Assembly: GCF_003432035.1 (NCBI RefSeq)
Contig: NZ_QOHO01000023.1
Location: forward strand, 56,431-120,430
Direction of reading: 5' to 3'
DNA: 64,000 bases
From: Lacrimispora amygdalina
GTDB taxonomy: Bacteria; Bacillota; Clostridia; Lachnospirales; Lachnospiraceae
The translations under genes and the position numbers were made by a program. The notes beneath the pieces are model-generated. The model searched no databases, was not told where the DNA came from, and was given only the letters and a program-made list of their open reading frames with translations. This document shows positions 18,845 through 28,181 of the stretch, one piece after another (within the stretch, counting starts at the first letter, position 1; the number at the start of each line of letters is the position of its first letter).

Positions 18845-18887
18845 ATAAAAAAAACAAAAGGCCCGGTCCTTTCCGACCGGACCCTTC
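18845..18887 (-). terminator. Strong terminator downstream of gap
   Basis: On the minus strand a GC-rich stem (GGTCCGGTCGGAAAGGACCGGGCC core) is followed by eight T residues, within 10 nt of the gap stop. Gap is therefore probably expressed largely apart from pgk-tpiA. Confidence 0.9.
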
Positions 18888-18895
18888 GTGGATCT

Positions 18896-19927
18896 TTAGC
18901 CTAATTCAGCGAAGTACTTAATTGTACGAACCATCTGGCTTGTATAGGAATTCTCGTTGTCATACCAGGAAACAACCTGAACCTGATATAAATCATCACC
19001 GATCTTGGAAACCATAGTCTGAGTAGAATCAAACAGAGAACCGAATCTCATACCGATAACATCAGAAGATACGATCTCATCTGTGTTGTATCCGAAAGAC
19101 TCGCTTGATGCTGCCTTCATAGCTGCATTGATTCCTTCCTTGGTCACATCAGCGCCCTTAACAACTGCTGTTAAGATTGTGGTAGAACCTGTAGGAACCG
19201 GAACACGCTGTGCAGAACCGATTAACTTGCCGTTTAATTCAGGAATAACAAGACCGATTGCTTTTGCTGCACCGGTAGAGTTTGGTACGATGTTTGCTGC
19301 ACCAGCTCTTGCTCTTCTTAAATCACCTTTTCTGTGAGGTCCGTCAAGGATCATCTGATCACCTGTATAAGCGTGAATGGTGCTCATGATACCGGACTGG
19401 ATCGGAGCATAATCATTTAATGCCTTTGCCATAGGAGCAAGACAGTTTGTTGTACAGGAAGCAGCGGAGATGATCTTGTCATCTGCTGTTAATACCTTCT
19501 CATTTACGCTGAATACAACGGTTGGCAGATCATTGCCGGCCGGAGCAGAGATAACTACTTTCTTAGCGCCTGCATCGATATGAGCCTGGGATTTGTCTTT
19601 GGAGCAGTAGAAACCAGTACACTCAAGTACTACATCTACGCCGATCTTTCCCCAAGGAAGATTTTTTGCTTCTTTTTCTGCGTAAATTTTGATGGTCTTT
19701 CCATCAACTGTAATGGAATCCTCAGAAGCTTCTACTGTGTGAGCTTTCTCACCATAGTATCCAGCATATCCGCCCTGAGCTGTATCATATTTTAATAAAT
19801 GTGCTAACATCTTTGGATCTGTTAAATCGTTGATTGCTACTACTTCATAGCCTTCTGCACCAAACATCTGTCTGAAAGCAAGACGGCCAATACGTCCGAA
19901 ACCGTTAATCGCTACTTTTACTGCCAT
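18896..19927 (-). CDS. gap: Glyceraldehyde-3-phosphate dehydrogenase, type I
   Basis: NAD-dependent glycolytic dehydrogenase, 343 residues. The Rossmann motif INGFGRIGR, catalytic [28 protein letters not shown], and the C-terminal [16 protein letters not shown] are present. TTAGGAGGAATT precedes ATG at 19927. It has its own promoter and a strong terminator. Confidence 0.97.
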   Translation of the reverse strand: MAVKVAINGFGRIGRLAFRQMFGAEGYEVVAINDLTDPKMLAHLLKYDTAQGGYAGYYGEKAHTVEASEDSITVDGKTIKIYAEKEAKNLPWGKIGVDVVLECTGFYCSKDKSQAHIDAGAKKVVISAPAGNDLPTVVFSVNEKVLTADDKIISAASCTTNCLAPMAKALNDYAPIQSGIMSTIHAYTGDQMILDGPHRKGDLRRARAGAANIVPNSTGAAKAIGLVIPELNGKLIGSAQRVPVPTGSTTILTAVVKGADVTKEGINAAMKAASSESFGYNTDEIVSSDVIGMRFGSLFDSTQTMVSKIGDDLYQVQVVSWYDNENSYTSQMVRTIKYFAELG

Positions 19928-19989
19928 AATTCAATTCCTCCTAAGAATAAAATTAAAAGTGATCGTTAAATAATAATCAACTACCGTTT

Positions 19990-20018
19990 ATTCTACCTAA
20001 TATTCCAATAAATAGCAA
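19990..20018 (-). promoter_or_regulatory. Probable sigma-A promoter of gap
   Basis: On the minus strand TTGCTA and TAGAAT are separated by 17 nt, leaving a leader of about 55 nt before the gap start. Confidence 0.6.
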
Positions 20019-20055
20019 GTCCTTTTTTTATTTTTATCATTTCATCACATTAATT

Positions 20056-21726
20056 TTACATTTCATTCTTGACGTAACCGGCAAGATTGTATGCGTGATC
20101 AGAAATGCGTTCCAGGTTGCTGATCAGGTCCAGAAATACAACACCGGCTGCCGTGCTGCACTCCCCTGTGGAAAGACGTTCGATGTGTTTCTCCCTTAAT
20201 TCTTCCTCCAGTGCATCTACTTCATCTTCATACTGAATCACCTTACGGACCTCATCCATATCGCCTCTTCTCCTGGCATCAATGGAATGGGAGAATGACT
20301 GGTAAGCTGCCTGGCAGATGATCTTAAGGTCAGATATACCGGTTTCAGAAAATGCCACCTCATGCTCCGCCATATATTCCGCCTGTTCTGCCAGATTCTC
20401 TGCATGGTCACCGACACGTTCAATATCGTTAATACTGTAAAATAAGTTGTTGATTATTATTTTCTGTTCCTCCGTCAAAGACAGATTGTTGATTTTGACC
20501 AGATATTCCGTCAGCATCTTCTCCATATTATTAATCGTCTTTTCTGTTTTATACACATCCTTTGCTTTATCAACATTTTTCGTTATTACAGCATCAATGG
20601 CAAGCTTCACATTCTCCATGGCAATCTGTCCCATATGTACCACTTCCATGGCAGCTGTCTCCACTGCGAATGCAGGTGATTCAAAAATTCTTTCATCCAG
20701 ATGCTTCATGGTTTCACTTTCCTGATCACTGCTGTCTTCTGGCTGCTTTTTCTCCTCTGGTACCAGAATACCCGATAACTTTACAAGCTGATTAGCAAAA
20801 GGAAACAAAATGCAGGTATTGGTCAGATTAAATACCGTGTGAAAAACAGAAATCTGCACTGCAGTAATGTTATGAGCTGCAATATGAGGCATTGCAATAA
20901 AAATAAGAAAGGAGGCAATCCCAAATAATGTGGAGCCAATGACATTGAAAGAAAGATGAATCACAGCCGCCCGTTTTGCAGTTCTGGAACTGCCGATGCT
21001 TGAAATCAAGGCAGTCACACAGGAACCGATGTTCTGACCAAGAGTGATGAAAATAGCTGCGTTGGTGGTAACCACACCATTCATGGCAAGGGTCTGTAAG
21101 ATACCAACCGAAGCAGAAGAACTCTGTAAAAGCGCAGTTACCAGTGCTCCGATTATCATACCCAGCAGAGGATTATTGCCAAGAATACGGAACGCTTCCG
21201 AGAATACAGGAGCATCTGTATATGGAGAAATCGCACCTGACATGAAATCAAGCCCTATAAACAGCATACCAAGTCCCACCAGTATCTCTCCTGCAGTCTT
21301 AGTCTTCTGCTTTTTTGCAAACAGAAGAAGAACAGCTCCGATTCCCACTAAAAGAGGAGCTAAAAAGGATGGCTGACATATGGAAAATGCATCTCCCAGC
21401 TGATTCATGGAAACAATCCATGCCGTGATGGTTGTTCCTATGTTTGCACCCATGATAACGCCCACAGCCTGAGTCAGATTTAAAACTCCTGCGCTGACGA
21501 AACCTACAACCATGACCGTAGTAGCTCCGCTGCTTTGAATAATCGCTGTAATGAGCGCACCCAGAAGTACTGCCATAAAACGGTTGTTTGTAAGCATTCC
21601 TAGAAACTGGCTCATACGGCTTCCTGCACTTTTCTGCATGCCGTCTGCCATGGTATTCATGCCATACAGGAACAGTCCCAGCCCTCCGATGAATCCAAAC
21701 AGACTCGATATGTCATTGACCGACAT
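20056..21726 (-). CDS. Na/Pi cotransporter family protein with PhoU-like C-terminus
   Basis: A 556-residue sodium-phosphate symporter (NptA/YjbB type). Two inverted membrane repeats carry QSSGATTVMVVGFVSAG and QSSSASVGILQTLAMNG, the QSS motifs that form the substrate site. From about residue 340 a PhoU-like helical domain follows (INNLFYSINDIERVGDHAEN; LISNLERISDHAYNLA). It probably imports phosphate and is controlled by its own PhoU domain. Monocistronic by spacing. Confidence 0.92.
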   Translation of the reverse strand: MSVNDISSLFGFIGGLGLFLYGMNTMADGMQKSAGSRMSQFLGMLTNNRFMAVLLGALITAIIQSSGATTVMVVGFVSAGVLNLTQAVGVIMGANIGTTITAWIVSMNQLGDAFSICQPSFLAPLLVGIGAVLLLFAKKQKTKTAGEILVGLGMLFIGLDFMSGAISPYTDAPVFSEAFRILGNNPLLGMIIGALVTALLQSSSASVGILQTLAMNGVVTTNAAIFITLGQNIGSCVTALISSIGSSRTAKRAAVIHLSFNVIGSTLFGIASFLIFIAMPHIAAHNITAVQISVFHTVFNLTNTCILFPFANQLVKLSGILVPEEKKQPEDSSDQESETMKHLDERIFESPAFAVETAAMEVVHMGQIAMENVKLAIDAVITKNVDKAKDVYKTEKTINNMEKMLTEYLVKINNLSLTEEQKIIINNLFYSINDIERVGDHAENLAEQAEYMAEHEVAFSETGISDLKIICQAAYQSFSHSIDARRRGDMDEVRKVIQYEDEVDALEEELREKHIERLSTGECSTAAGVVFLDLISNLERISDHAYNLAGYVKNEM

Positions 21727-21894
21727 TTGTTACCTCCTTGTAACCGTTATGTATTTTTATACGGTGCAGATCTTTTCCCTGGCATTTATCAGCACCGTAT
21801 AAAATAATAACATAGAAAGATTTCATTTTTCAACGCTTTTTATAATTTATGTAAAGTTTTGGTGAAATTTAGGTAAAACCGTCGTTTGGGCAGA

Positions 21895-21923
21895 TTGCAT
21901 TTCTACTGATGATTGTTTATAAT
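21895..21923 (+). promoter_or_regulatory. Sigma-A promoter of the PHP phosphatase-sdaAB-sdaAA operon
   Basis: TTGCAT (21895-21900), 17-nt spacer and perfect TATAAT (21918-21923). The start codon is at 21952, giving a short leader with AAGGAG. Confidence 0.7.
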
Positions 21924-21951
21924 GAACTTAATTTTTGGAAAGGAGATCACA

Positions 21952-22749
21952 ATGCTGCCAGATTATCATTTTCACTCAGATTTTTCAGGTGACTCCAACA
22001 CCCCCATGAGGAGTCAGATTGAGCAGGCCATTCTCCTTGGAATGGATTCCTTATGTGTGACGGATCACCATGATTATGACGTAGATTCCCCTATTGACTT
22101 TACCCTTGACCCGGACCTGTATTATCAGACCATGTCCGGACTGAGGGAAGAATACAAAGACCGCATTGACCTTCGTATCGGAATTGAGCTGGGGCTGCAG
22201 CCCCATTTAACGCAGTACTATAGCGGACTGCTGAAACGCTATGATTTTGACTATGTGATCGGATCCACCCACTTCATCAACCAAAAGGACGCTGCCTACC
22301 CGGAATTTTTTGAAGGAAAACGGGAAGAAGAGGCATATCTTCAGTATTTTAAGGCCACACTGGAGAATGTAAGAATGAAAGATGCTTATGACGCAGCCGG
22401 ACATATGGATTATATTGTCCGGTATGGTCCTAATAAAGCAGCATTTTACAGCTATGGTGCATATCAGGATATCATTGATGAGATATTAAAGACCGTAATT
22501 GAAAATGGGAATGGTATCGAGTTAAACACTGCAGGCTACAGAAAGGGAATCGGACAGCCAAATCCGTCAAAAGATATTATAAAACGGTACCGCGAGCTGG
22601 GCGGTGAGATTATCACTGTCGGATCAGATGCCCACATACCGGAGGATTTAGGAGCGGATTTTAAGACTGCAAAAGAGCTGCTGAAGCATTGCGGATTTTC
22701 CTATTATACAGAATTCAGAAAAAGAAAACCGGAATTTAAACCACTTTGA
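21952..22749 (+). CDS. PHP-domain histidinol-phosphatase family protein
   Basis: A 265-residue PHP-fold metal-dependent phosphoesterase. Metal ligands sit in DYHFHSDFSGD, CVTDHHDYD, IGIELGLQPH, VIGSTHF and the C-terminal GSDAHIPEDLG. HisK-type histidinol phosphatases have this length and motif order. The start at 21952 has AAGGAG seven bases upstream; an in-frame ATG at 21913 would lie within the promoter. No other his genes are near. It is joined to the serine dehydratase genes, so another phospho-substrate is possible. Confidence 0.85.
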   Translation: MLPDYHFHSDFSGDSNTPMRSQIEQAILLGMDSLCVTDHHDYDVDSPIDFTLDPDLYYQTMSGLREEYKDRIDLRIGIELGLQPHLTQYYSGLLKRYDFDYVIGSTHFINQKDAAYPEFFEGKREEEAYLQYFKATLENVRMKDAYDAAGHMDYIVRYGPNKAAFYSYGAYQDIIDEILKTVIENGNGIELNTAGYRKGIGQPNPSKDIIKRYRELGGEIITVGSDAHIPEDLGADFKTAKELLKHCGFSYYTEFRKRKPEFKPL

Positions 22750-22782
22750 TTAGGCTTGGAGAAAATGGATTGGAGAATTATC

Positions 22783-23442
22783 ATGAATGTATTTGACATC
22801 GTAGGGCCTGTAATGATCGGACCCTCCAGCTCCCATACGGCAGGAGCCGCCCGCATCGGAAAAACTGCCGCTCTACTTCTTGGAGAGCCGGTGGCGAAAG
22901 CGGATATTCTGTTCCACGGTTCCTTTGCAAAAACCTACAAAGGACATGGAACCGATAAAGCCATCGTCGGCGGAATCTTAAAGTATGATCCCTGGGACCC
23001 CGGAATCCGGACCAGTCTTGAAACTGCTGACAGTCAGGGCATCTGCATCGCCATTCACACCGGCACCATTGAAAATGCCCATCCAAATACAGCCCTTGTG
23101 ACACTTACCGGAACAGGCGGTAATACGCTTTCTGTTCAGGGTGCTTCTGTTGGCGGGGGAAATATCGTAATTACCAAAATTAATGACATGGAAGTATATT
23201 TTACCGGCCAGAATACCACATTAATCGTAATGCATCAGGATGTTCCCGGCATCATTGCCCGTGTCACAAATCTGGTTGCTGCCGGCAATGCCAATATCTG
23301 CAATTTCCGGTTAAACAGGCAGGAAAAAGGCGGGCTTGCTATTATGACTATTGAAATGGATTCCGCTTTTGATCCTCCTTTAACCGATCAGATCCGGCGT
23401 CTTCCTCATGTCTATAACACTATTCTATTGAAACTGGGTTAG
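22783..23442 (+). CDS. sdaAB: L-serine dehydratase, beta subunit
   Basis: Beta subunit of the iron-sulfur L-serine ammonia-lyase that forms pyruvate and ammonia. The product is 219 residues and begins MNVFDIVGPVM. The substrate-loop motif GPSSSHTAGAARIG, FHGSFAKTYKGHGTDKAIVGG and a C-terminal ACT domain (VMHQDVPGIIARVTNLVA) are present. The ATG at 22783 fits the family N-terminus; a TTG at 22756 is an alternative. The alpha subunit follows 26 nt later. Confidence 0.93.
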   Translation: MNVFDIVGPVMIGPSSSHTAGAARIGKTAALLLGEPVAKADILFHGSFAKTYKGHGTDKAIVGGILKYDPWDPGIRTSLETADSQGICIAIHTGTIENAHPNTALVTLTGTGGNTLSVQGASVGGGNIVITKINDMEVYFTGQNTTLIVMHQDVPGIIARVTNLVAAGNANICNFRLNRQEKGGLAIMTIEMDSAFDPPLTDQIRRLPHVYNTILLKLG

Positions 23443-23468
23443 AAGAATCAACCAACTGGAGAAAAACA

Positions 23469-24368
23469 ATGAAACTAAAATATAATACCGTGGAAGAACT
23501 GGTGAGTGCCGCTTCTTCCAGTAATAAAAAAATTTCTGAAATCGTTTTGGAGCAGCAGGCGGAGGATATGGAATCAACCACAGAACTGGTGTACGCAACC
23601 ATGGAAAACAGCTTTGATGTCATGCGTCAGTCTGTAATCAGCGGGCTTGATGAGACACTTCGATCTCCCAGCGGGCTTTCCGGCGGAGCTGCCGCAAAAG
23701 TAAAAAAAGCCGTCGATGAAGGAAAAAACCATTACGGCCATCTTCTTGGCAATGCCATCAGCATGGCACTGGCAGTCACAGAATTTAATTCCTGCATGGG
23801 TAAAATTGTTGCAGCCCCCACTGCCGGATCCTGCGGAGTTATCCCTGCAGCCTTAATCTCTGTTATGGATGAGTACGATATTCCCAAGCATGACATCGTC
23901 ATGTCCCTGTTTACCTCGTCTGCCATTGGCATGGTCATCGCCAAATGTGCAAGCATTGCCGGAGCCGAGGGCGGCTGCCAGGCAGAGGTTGGCTCCGCTT
24001 CCGCTATGGCTGCTGCTGCACTGACAGAGCTCTTTGACGGCACACCCCAGATGGTATCAGACAGCTGTGCCATTGCCTTAAAAAACACCATGGGGCTCGT
24101 CTGCGATCCGGTAGCCGGACTGGTGGAAGTCCCCTGCATCAAACGGAATGCCATGGGTGTGGCCAATGCCTTTACTGCATCAGAGCTTGCCTGCGCAGGA
24201 ATAAAAAGCGTGATTCCCGCAGATGAAGTAATTTTTGCCATGAGACAGGTCGGACAGCTCATGTCTTCTTCTTTAAAGGAAACGGCAGAAGGAGGACTGG
24301 CTGCCACTCCAACCGGCTGCCGCTTATGCAGACAGATTTTCGGTCCTGATTCCTGCGGCGAGGAATAA
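23469..24368 (+). CDS. sdaAA: L-serine dehydratase, iron-sulfur alpha subunit
   Basis: Catalytic subunit, 299 residues. The cluster-binding cysteines lie in APTAGSCGVIPA, GLVCDPVAGLVEVPC and PTGCRLCRQIFG near the C-terminus; GAEGGCQAEVGSASAMAAAA is the family signature. It works with SdaAB in serine catabolism, feeding pyruvate. The operon ends here and converges with the YcxB-like gene. Confidence 0.95.
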   Translation: MKLKYNTVEELVSAASSSNKKISEIVLEQQAEDMESTTELVYATMENSFDVMRQSVISGLDETLRSPSGLSGGAAAKVKKAVDEGKNHYGHLLGNAISMALAVTEFNSCMGKIVAAPTAGSCGVIPAALISVMDEYDIPKHDIVMSLFTSSAIGMVIAKCASIAGAEGGCQAEVGSASAMAAAALTELFDGTPQMVSDSCAIALKNTMGLVCDPVAGLVEVPCIKRNAMGVANAFTASELACAGIKSVIPADEVIFAMRQVGQLMSSSLKETAEGGLAATPTGCRLCRQIFGPDSCGEE

Positions 24369-24391
24369 CTTTACATCTCATATCTATTCTC

Positions 24392-24859
24392 TCATTTCTT
24401 CATTTTGGAAGAAAGAAATGCGTAAAAATCATTTTTTTCTTCCTTTAAAATGCGGTTTGGTAAAACAAATCCATGGGTGGAATTTAAAAACACCAGGATC
24501 ATGGAAGGCTTTCTGGCGATTCGCCTGATTTTATTCCAGCTGATATCCTGTTTTCCTTCCCCCTGCCCCACATGAATTCCCATATCATCAAACCGGATCC
24601 TTATATCGCGGCTGGCCGCTGCCTGCTTTTTTGCTTTTCCATAAACTGCAAGAGGCTGAATGACCGGAAAGAGACAGCATCCGAGAACTGCAAAGACCCG
24701 GAACAAATTGCCGGAAGTTTCCCATCTGACAACGGTAAGTGTCAGGACGGCTGCCGTAAAAATCAAGTTGCACACCCCTACCATTGATCCGTAAATATAG
24801 TACATGGAAAGCTGCCAGATATCCTTTCCTGTATTCCGGTAAGTATACTCATATTTCAT
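24392..24859 (-). CDS. YcxB-like membrane protein
   Basis: A 155-residue protein with two hydrophobic helices (about residues 20-42 and 50-72), then a PH-like beta domain ending in FVLPNRILKEEKNDFYAFL, which fits the YcxB family. GAGAGGGAAAG precedes the ATG at 24859. The longer frame from 24904 runs through a terminator hairpin and is rejected. Function of the family is unknown. Confidence 0.75.
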   Translation of the reverse strand: MKYEYTYRNTGKDIWQLSMYYIYGSMVGVCNLIFTAAVLTLTVVRWETSGNLFRVFAVLGCCLFPVIQPLAVYGKAKKQAAASRDIRIRFDDMGIHVGQGEGKQDISWNKIRRIARKPSMILVFLNSTHGFVLPNRILKEEKNDFYAFLSSKMKK

Positions 24860-24880
24860 AATTCTTTCCCTCTCATAACA

Positions 24881-24915
24881 GAAATCAGGCATTGAAAAGA
24901 ACAATGCCTGATTTC
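24881..24915 (-). terminator. Perfect 14-bp hairpin after dctM
   Basis: GAAATCAGGCATTG and its exact complement enclose a 7-nt loop, 12 nt after the dctM stop. The tract that follows is only weakly T-rich, so it may end or stabilise the TRAP transcript. Confidence 0.65.
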
Positions 24916-24926
24916 AAAAGTGCTCA

Positions 24927-26219
24927 TCATTTTGCAAATAAGGACGGTAACCAGAGACTGGCAGCCGGTACAAACGTAATCAGTAACAGAGTAACAATCA
25001 TGCATAGATAAAATGGAAGGGTTGCCTTTACCACCTTTTCCATCGGAATCTTTGCTACTGCAGAACCGATAAAGAGCACCGCACCAACCGGTGGTGTTAA
25101 AAGACCGATACCGCAGTTAAGTACCATAATAATACCGAATTGAACCGGGTCAATTCCAATTGAGGTTGCAATCGGAAGTAAGATAGGTGTCGCAATCAAA
25201 ATAATCGGTGACATATCCATGATACATCCAAGAACCAGAAGAATCAGGTTCAGCAGCAGTGCCAGAATAATTGGATTGGAAGTAACGCCTGTAATTGCAT
25301 TGGCCGCCATATCCGGAACATGGAGTGCTGTCAGACAGTAACCGAATACGTTGGAGGTTGAAATGAGGATCAGTACGATAGCCAGTGTATTGACACAGTC
25401 CCCCATTACATTCCAGACGCCTTTCCAGTCCAGACCTTTATAAATAAAGACGCTGACGATCAGGCTATAAATAACCGCGATGGCTGCAGATTCAGTAGCT
25501 GTAAATACACCGCCAACTACACCGAATACAACAATCAGTACCGCTGCCAGAGCCCAGAAAGAGACTCCCAGCTGCTTAATCAGATTTTTGATGCTGAATT
25601 TATCACCCTTTGGATAATTTCTTTTTACAGAAATAATGTAAGAACCAACCATAAGGGAAAGTGCCAAAATCGCACCTGGAACGTATCCTGCAAGGAAAAG
25701 GCTTCCTACGGATATACCGCCTGCAGTTGTCGCATAAATAACCATATTATGGCTTGGAGGAACTAAAAGTCCCTCACAGGAAGAGGTAATGGTAACAGCT
25801 GTTGAAAAATCATCATCATAACCCTGGTCTACCATCATTGGGATAAGGATAGAACCAAGAGAAGCTGTATCAGCTGCTGCAGAACCGGAGATACCTCCAA
25901 AGAAGTAGGAAGCAACGATATTTACCATTGCCATACCGCCCCGCATCCAGCCTACACAGGCATTTGCCAGTGCAATCAGCTTTTCAGAAATACCGCCGGA
26001 TCCCATGAGAACACCCATGGTGATAAAGAACGGTACTGCCATTAAGCTGAAGGAACTGATTCCTTTTACCATCTGCTGACAGATCACCGCAAGGGAACTT
26101 CCCTGAGCAAGCAGACAAAATACAGCGGATAAGGCTACAGCATAAGCGATTGGAAACCGCAGAAAAACCATCAGAAAGAAACTTCCCAGTAAGACCAGGA
26201 TTGCAATATTAGCGCCCAT
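24927..26219 (-). CDS. TRAP transporter large permease (DctM)
   Basis: A 430-residue, 12-helix permease of a tripartite ATP-independent periplasmic-type transporter, which drives solute uptake by an ion gradient. Typical stretches are PFFITMGVLMGSGGISEKLI, GGISGSAAADTASLGSILIP and NCGIGLLTPPVGAVLFIGSA. Its ATG overlaps the dctQ stop by one base (TAATG), so they are translationally coupled. Confidence 0.93.
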   Translation of the reverse strand: MGANIAILVLLGSFFLMVFLRFPIAYAVALSAVFCLLAQGSSLAVICQQMVKGISSFSLMAVPFFITMGVLMGSGGISEKLIALANACVGWMRGGMAMVNIVASYFFGGISGSAAADTASLGSILIPMMVDQGYDDDFSTAVTITSSCEGLLVPPSHNMVIYATTAGGISVGSLFLAGYVPGAILALSLMVGSYIISVKRNYPKGDKFSIKNLIKQLGVSFWALAAVLIVVFGVVGGVFTATESAAIAVIYSLIVSVFIYKGLDWKGVWNVMGDCVNTLAIVLILISTSNVFGYCLTALHVPDMAANAITGVTSNPIILALLLNLILLVLGCIMDMSPIILIATPILLPIATSIGIDPVQFGIIMVLNCGIGLLTPPVGAVLFIGSAVAKIPMEKVVKATLPFYLCMIVTLLLITFVPAASLWLPSLFAK

Positions 26220-26743
26220 TAGAGATTTTCCTCCTTTACAAACAGTTTTTTCACATCATTGTAGAGAGCTTCCAGTTCAAATATAATCATTGCACCACCT
26301 GCTAAGGGAACAGGGAAATACATCCAAAATCTGGAAAGTTTCGGCATACTGGTATAAAAGCCCTTTGCCCCGATTCCATTAGCATATTTCCAGCCTACCG
26401 TCAGCATGATCAATGCAAGAGCAAGAATGGAGACATCTGCCAGAATATCAAGAACCATGATCAGTTTCTTTGGCAGATATCTGTCCAGTGCAGTCATACG
26501 GATATGAGATCCTTTCCGAATGGCAAGAGCTGCGGATAGTACCGCCATATAGCTCATAAAGGTTAATACCACCTCTTCACTCCACGCCGGATCCGGAATA
26601 AAAGGGATATATCTGCCGGCCACCGACATTGTGGTTATCAGAACATCCCCGATCAAAAGTATCTTACATATAAACAAAACAATCTTATAAACGATATCAT
26701 AAGCCGGTTTTATTTTGTCAATTGTTTTGAAAATTACTGGCAT
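26219..26743 (-). CDS. TRAP transporter small permease (DctQ)
   Basis: A 174-residue protein with four membrane helices. The pattern AWSEEVVLTFMSYMAVLSAA and AIRKGSHIRMTAL is the DctQ signature. It works with DctM and the extracytoplasmic binding protein encoded upstream. Confidence 0.92.
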   Translation of the reverse strand: MPVIFKTIDKIKPAYDIVYKIVLFICKILLIGDVLITTMSVAGRYIPFIPDPAWSEEVVLTFMSYMAVLSAALAIRKGSHIRMTALDRYLPKKLIMVLDILADVSILALALIMLTVGWKYANGIGAKGFYTSMPKLSRFWMYFPVPLAGGAMIIFELEALYNDVKKLFVKEENL

Positions 26744-26766
26744 AAAGAACCCCTTTCTAATAGTGA

Positions 26767-26795
26767 GGGCACAGAAAGCTGAATTTTCTGTGCCC
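26767..26795 (-). other. Intercistronic hairpin between dctP and dctQ
   Basis: An 11-bp perfect stem GGGCACAGAAA / TTTCTGTGCCC without a T tract. Such elements commonly stabilise the binding-protein mRNA so that it is made in excess over the permeases. Confidence 0.6.
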
Positions 26796-26811
26796 CACCT
26801 GTCAACACTGA

Positions 26812-27912
26812 TTATTTCATATCAAGAATCTTCTGATATAATTCTGCATTATCCTTTGTGTTTTCAGCAATAACGTCCTTGCAGGCTTCCTGCCATGGTG
26901 TAATGTCTTTTACTTCAACGATATTTACACCATCTTTCTTCAGACCATCAAGCACTTCATTCTCAGCATCCTGAGAAAGTTTCTGGTTGAAGTCAGAAGC
27001 ATACTTGGCAGCTTCCGTCATAGCCTTCTGCTGATTCTCGGTTAATTTATCCCATGAAGCATCTGTAATGATAACCTGAATGGCACCAAGTGTATGTCCG
27101 TCAAGGATTAAGTTAGGAGCAACTTCCTGGAATGCATTTCCTTTGTAGTTGGCAATTGGCTGTTCAGCAGCATCAACAACGCCGGTCTGAAGAGCTGAAT
27201 AAAGCTCGTTCATGCTTACTACGGTTGCATTTGCGCCTAATGAGCTTACCATTCCTGTCATAACAGGGTCACTGGAAACACGGATCTTTAATCCTTTAAC
27301 ATCATCAATTCCATTAATCGGCTTCTTGGAGAAGAAATGACGGAAGCCTTCTTCACCGTAGAATAACCCTCTTACTCCAAGTCCAATATCGTGCGGCTCC
27401 ATTAAAAACTCAGGAGCAAGATCGCTGTTTACAAATTTCCAGTAATGATCACGGCCTGCAAAGGTGTATGGTATGGATAACAGTTTTGACTTGTTTGCAC
27501 CATAGCTGGTGAGAGCAAATGCAGAGATACGTGACATATCAATGGTTCCGCCTCCGCCAAGCATGTTATCAAGAACATCGTTTTCCGCTCCCAGAACACC
27601 GCTTGCCTGTAAATCAATTTTAATGGATCCGCCGGACAGCTCTTCTACTTTTTCTTTAAACGCCTGATCGGTTTTACCTACAATTGTGTCTAATGGATTT
27701 ACTTCTGCATATACAAGTGTTACCTGTGGATCTGTGGAAGAAGCTTCTTTTGACTCTCCTCCCTTGGTTGTCTCGCCTGCTGCTGCAGTGGTGGTTGCTG
27801 CTGCAGTGGTTCCCTCCGTTGCGGTATTATTCTTTGCAGTACCGCCGCATGCTGTTAATGATAAGGCTGCAATTGCAGCTAACATCAAAGCACTCAGTCC
27901 TCTTTTTTTCAT
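26812..27912 (-). CDS. TRAP transporter solute-binding lipoprotein (DctP)
   Basis: A 366-residue lipoprotein with lipobox LTACGG and an Ala/Thr-rich linker. The DctP domain shows LYSALQTGVVDAAEQPIANY, GHTLGAIQVIITDASWDKL and the family Arg in KGLKIRVSSDP, which in DctP proteins binds a substrate carboxylate. An organic acid substrate is likely but cannot be named. The 27913-28181 gap holds the argH terminator and presumably the dctP promoter, which I could not place clearly. Confidence 0.92.
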   Translation of the reverse strand: MKKRGLSALMLAAIAALSLTACGGTAKNNTATEGTTAAATTTAAAGETTKGGESKEASSTDPQVTLVYAEVNPLDTIVGKTDQAFKEKVEELSGGSIKIDLQASGVLGAENDVLDNMLGGGGTIDMSRISAFALTSYGANKSKLLSIPYTFAGRDHYWKFVNSDLAPEFLMEPHDIGLGVRGLFYGEEGFRHFFSKKPINGIDDVKGLKIRVSSDPVMTGMVSSLGANATVVSMNELYSALQTGVVDAAEQPIANYKGNAFQEVAPNLILDGHTLGAIQVIITDASWDKLTENQQKAMTEAAKYASDFNQKLSQDAENEVLDGLKKDGVNIVEVKDITPWQEACKDVIAENTKDNAELYQKILDMK

Positions 27913-28131
27913 GATATAACCCCTCCTTCTAAATTTCCTTGCCTGTTGGAAACCTCTATTTCCTTATGTTTCCCCAGCGAGATCATTCTAACACACAAAA
28001 AGTCATAAAACTACGGTAAATAATTGCGAATCCTAGTATTATTTTAACATCTTCTTCACAATCTATTCCCGTTTTTTTATATAACATTAACATTGTTTTT
28101 ATTTTTTTACTGTTTTGTTTGACATTTCAGT

Positions 28132-28165
28132 CAAAAAAAGGATCCGTACATCATGTACGGATCCT
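28132..28165 (-). terminator. Terminator of argH
   Basis: A 12-bp perfect stem (GGATCCGTACAT / ATGTACGGATCC) around one base is followed on the minus strand by seven T residues, about 20 nt after the argH stop. The tract on the other side also suits plus-strand termination. Confidence 0.9.
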
Positions 28166-28181
28166 TTTCGTTATTTTACTC

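Noticed and set aside
23732..24307. A 191-codon open frame on the minus strand inside sdaAA
   Set aside because: It is a shadow frame of a clearly recognised gene with low-complexity product.
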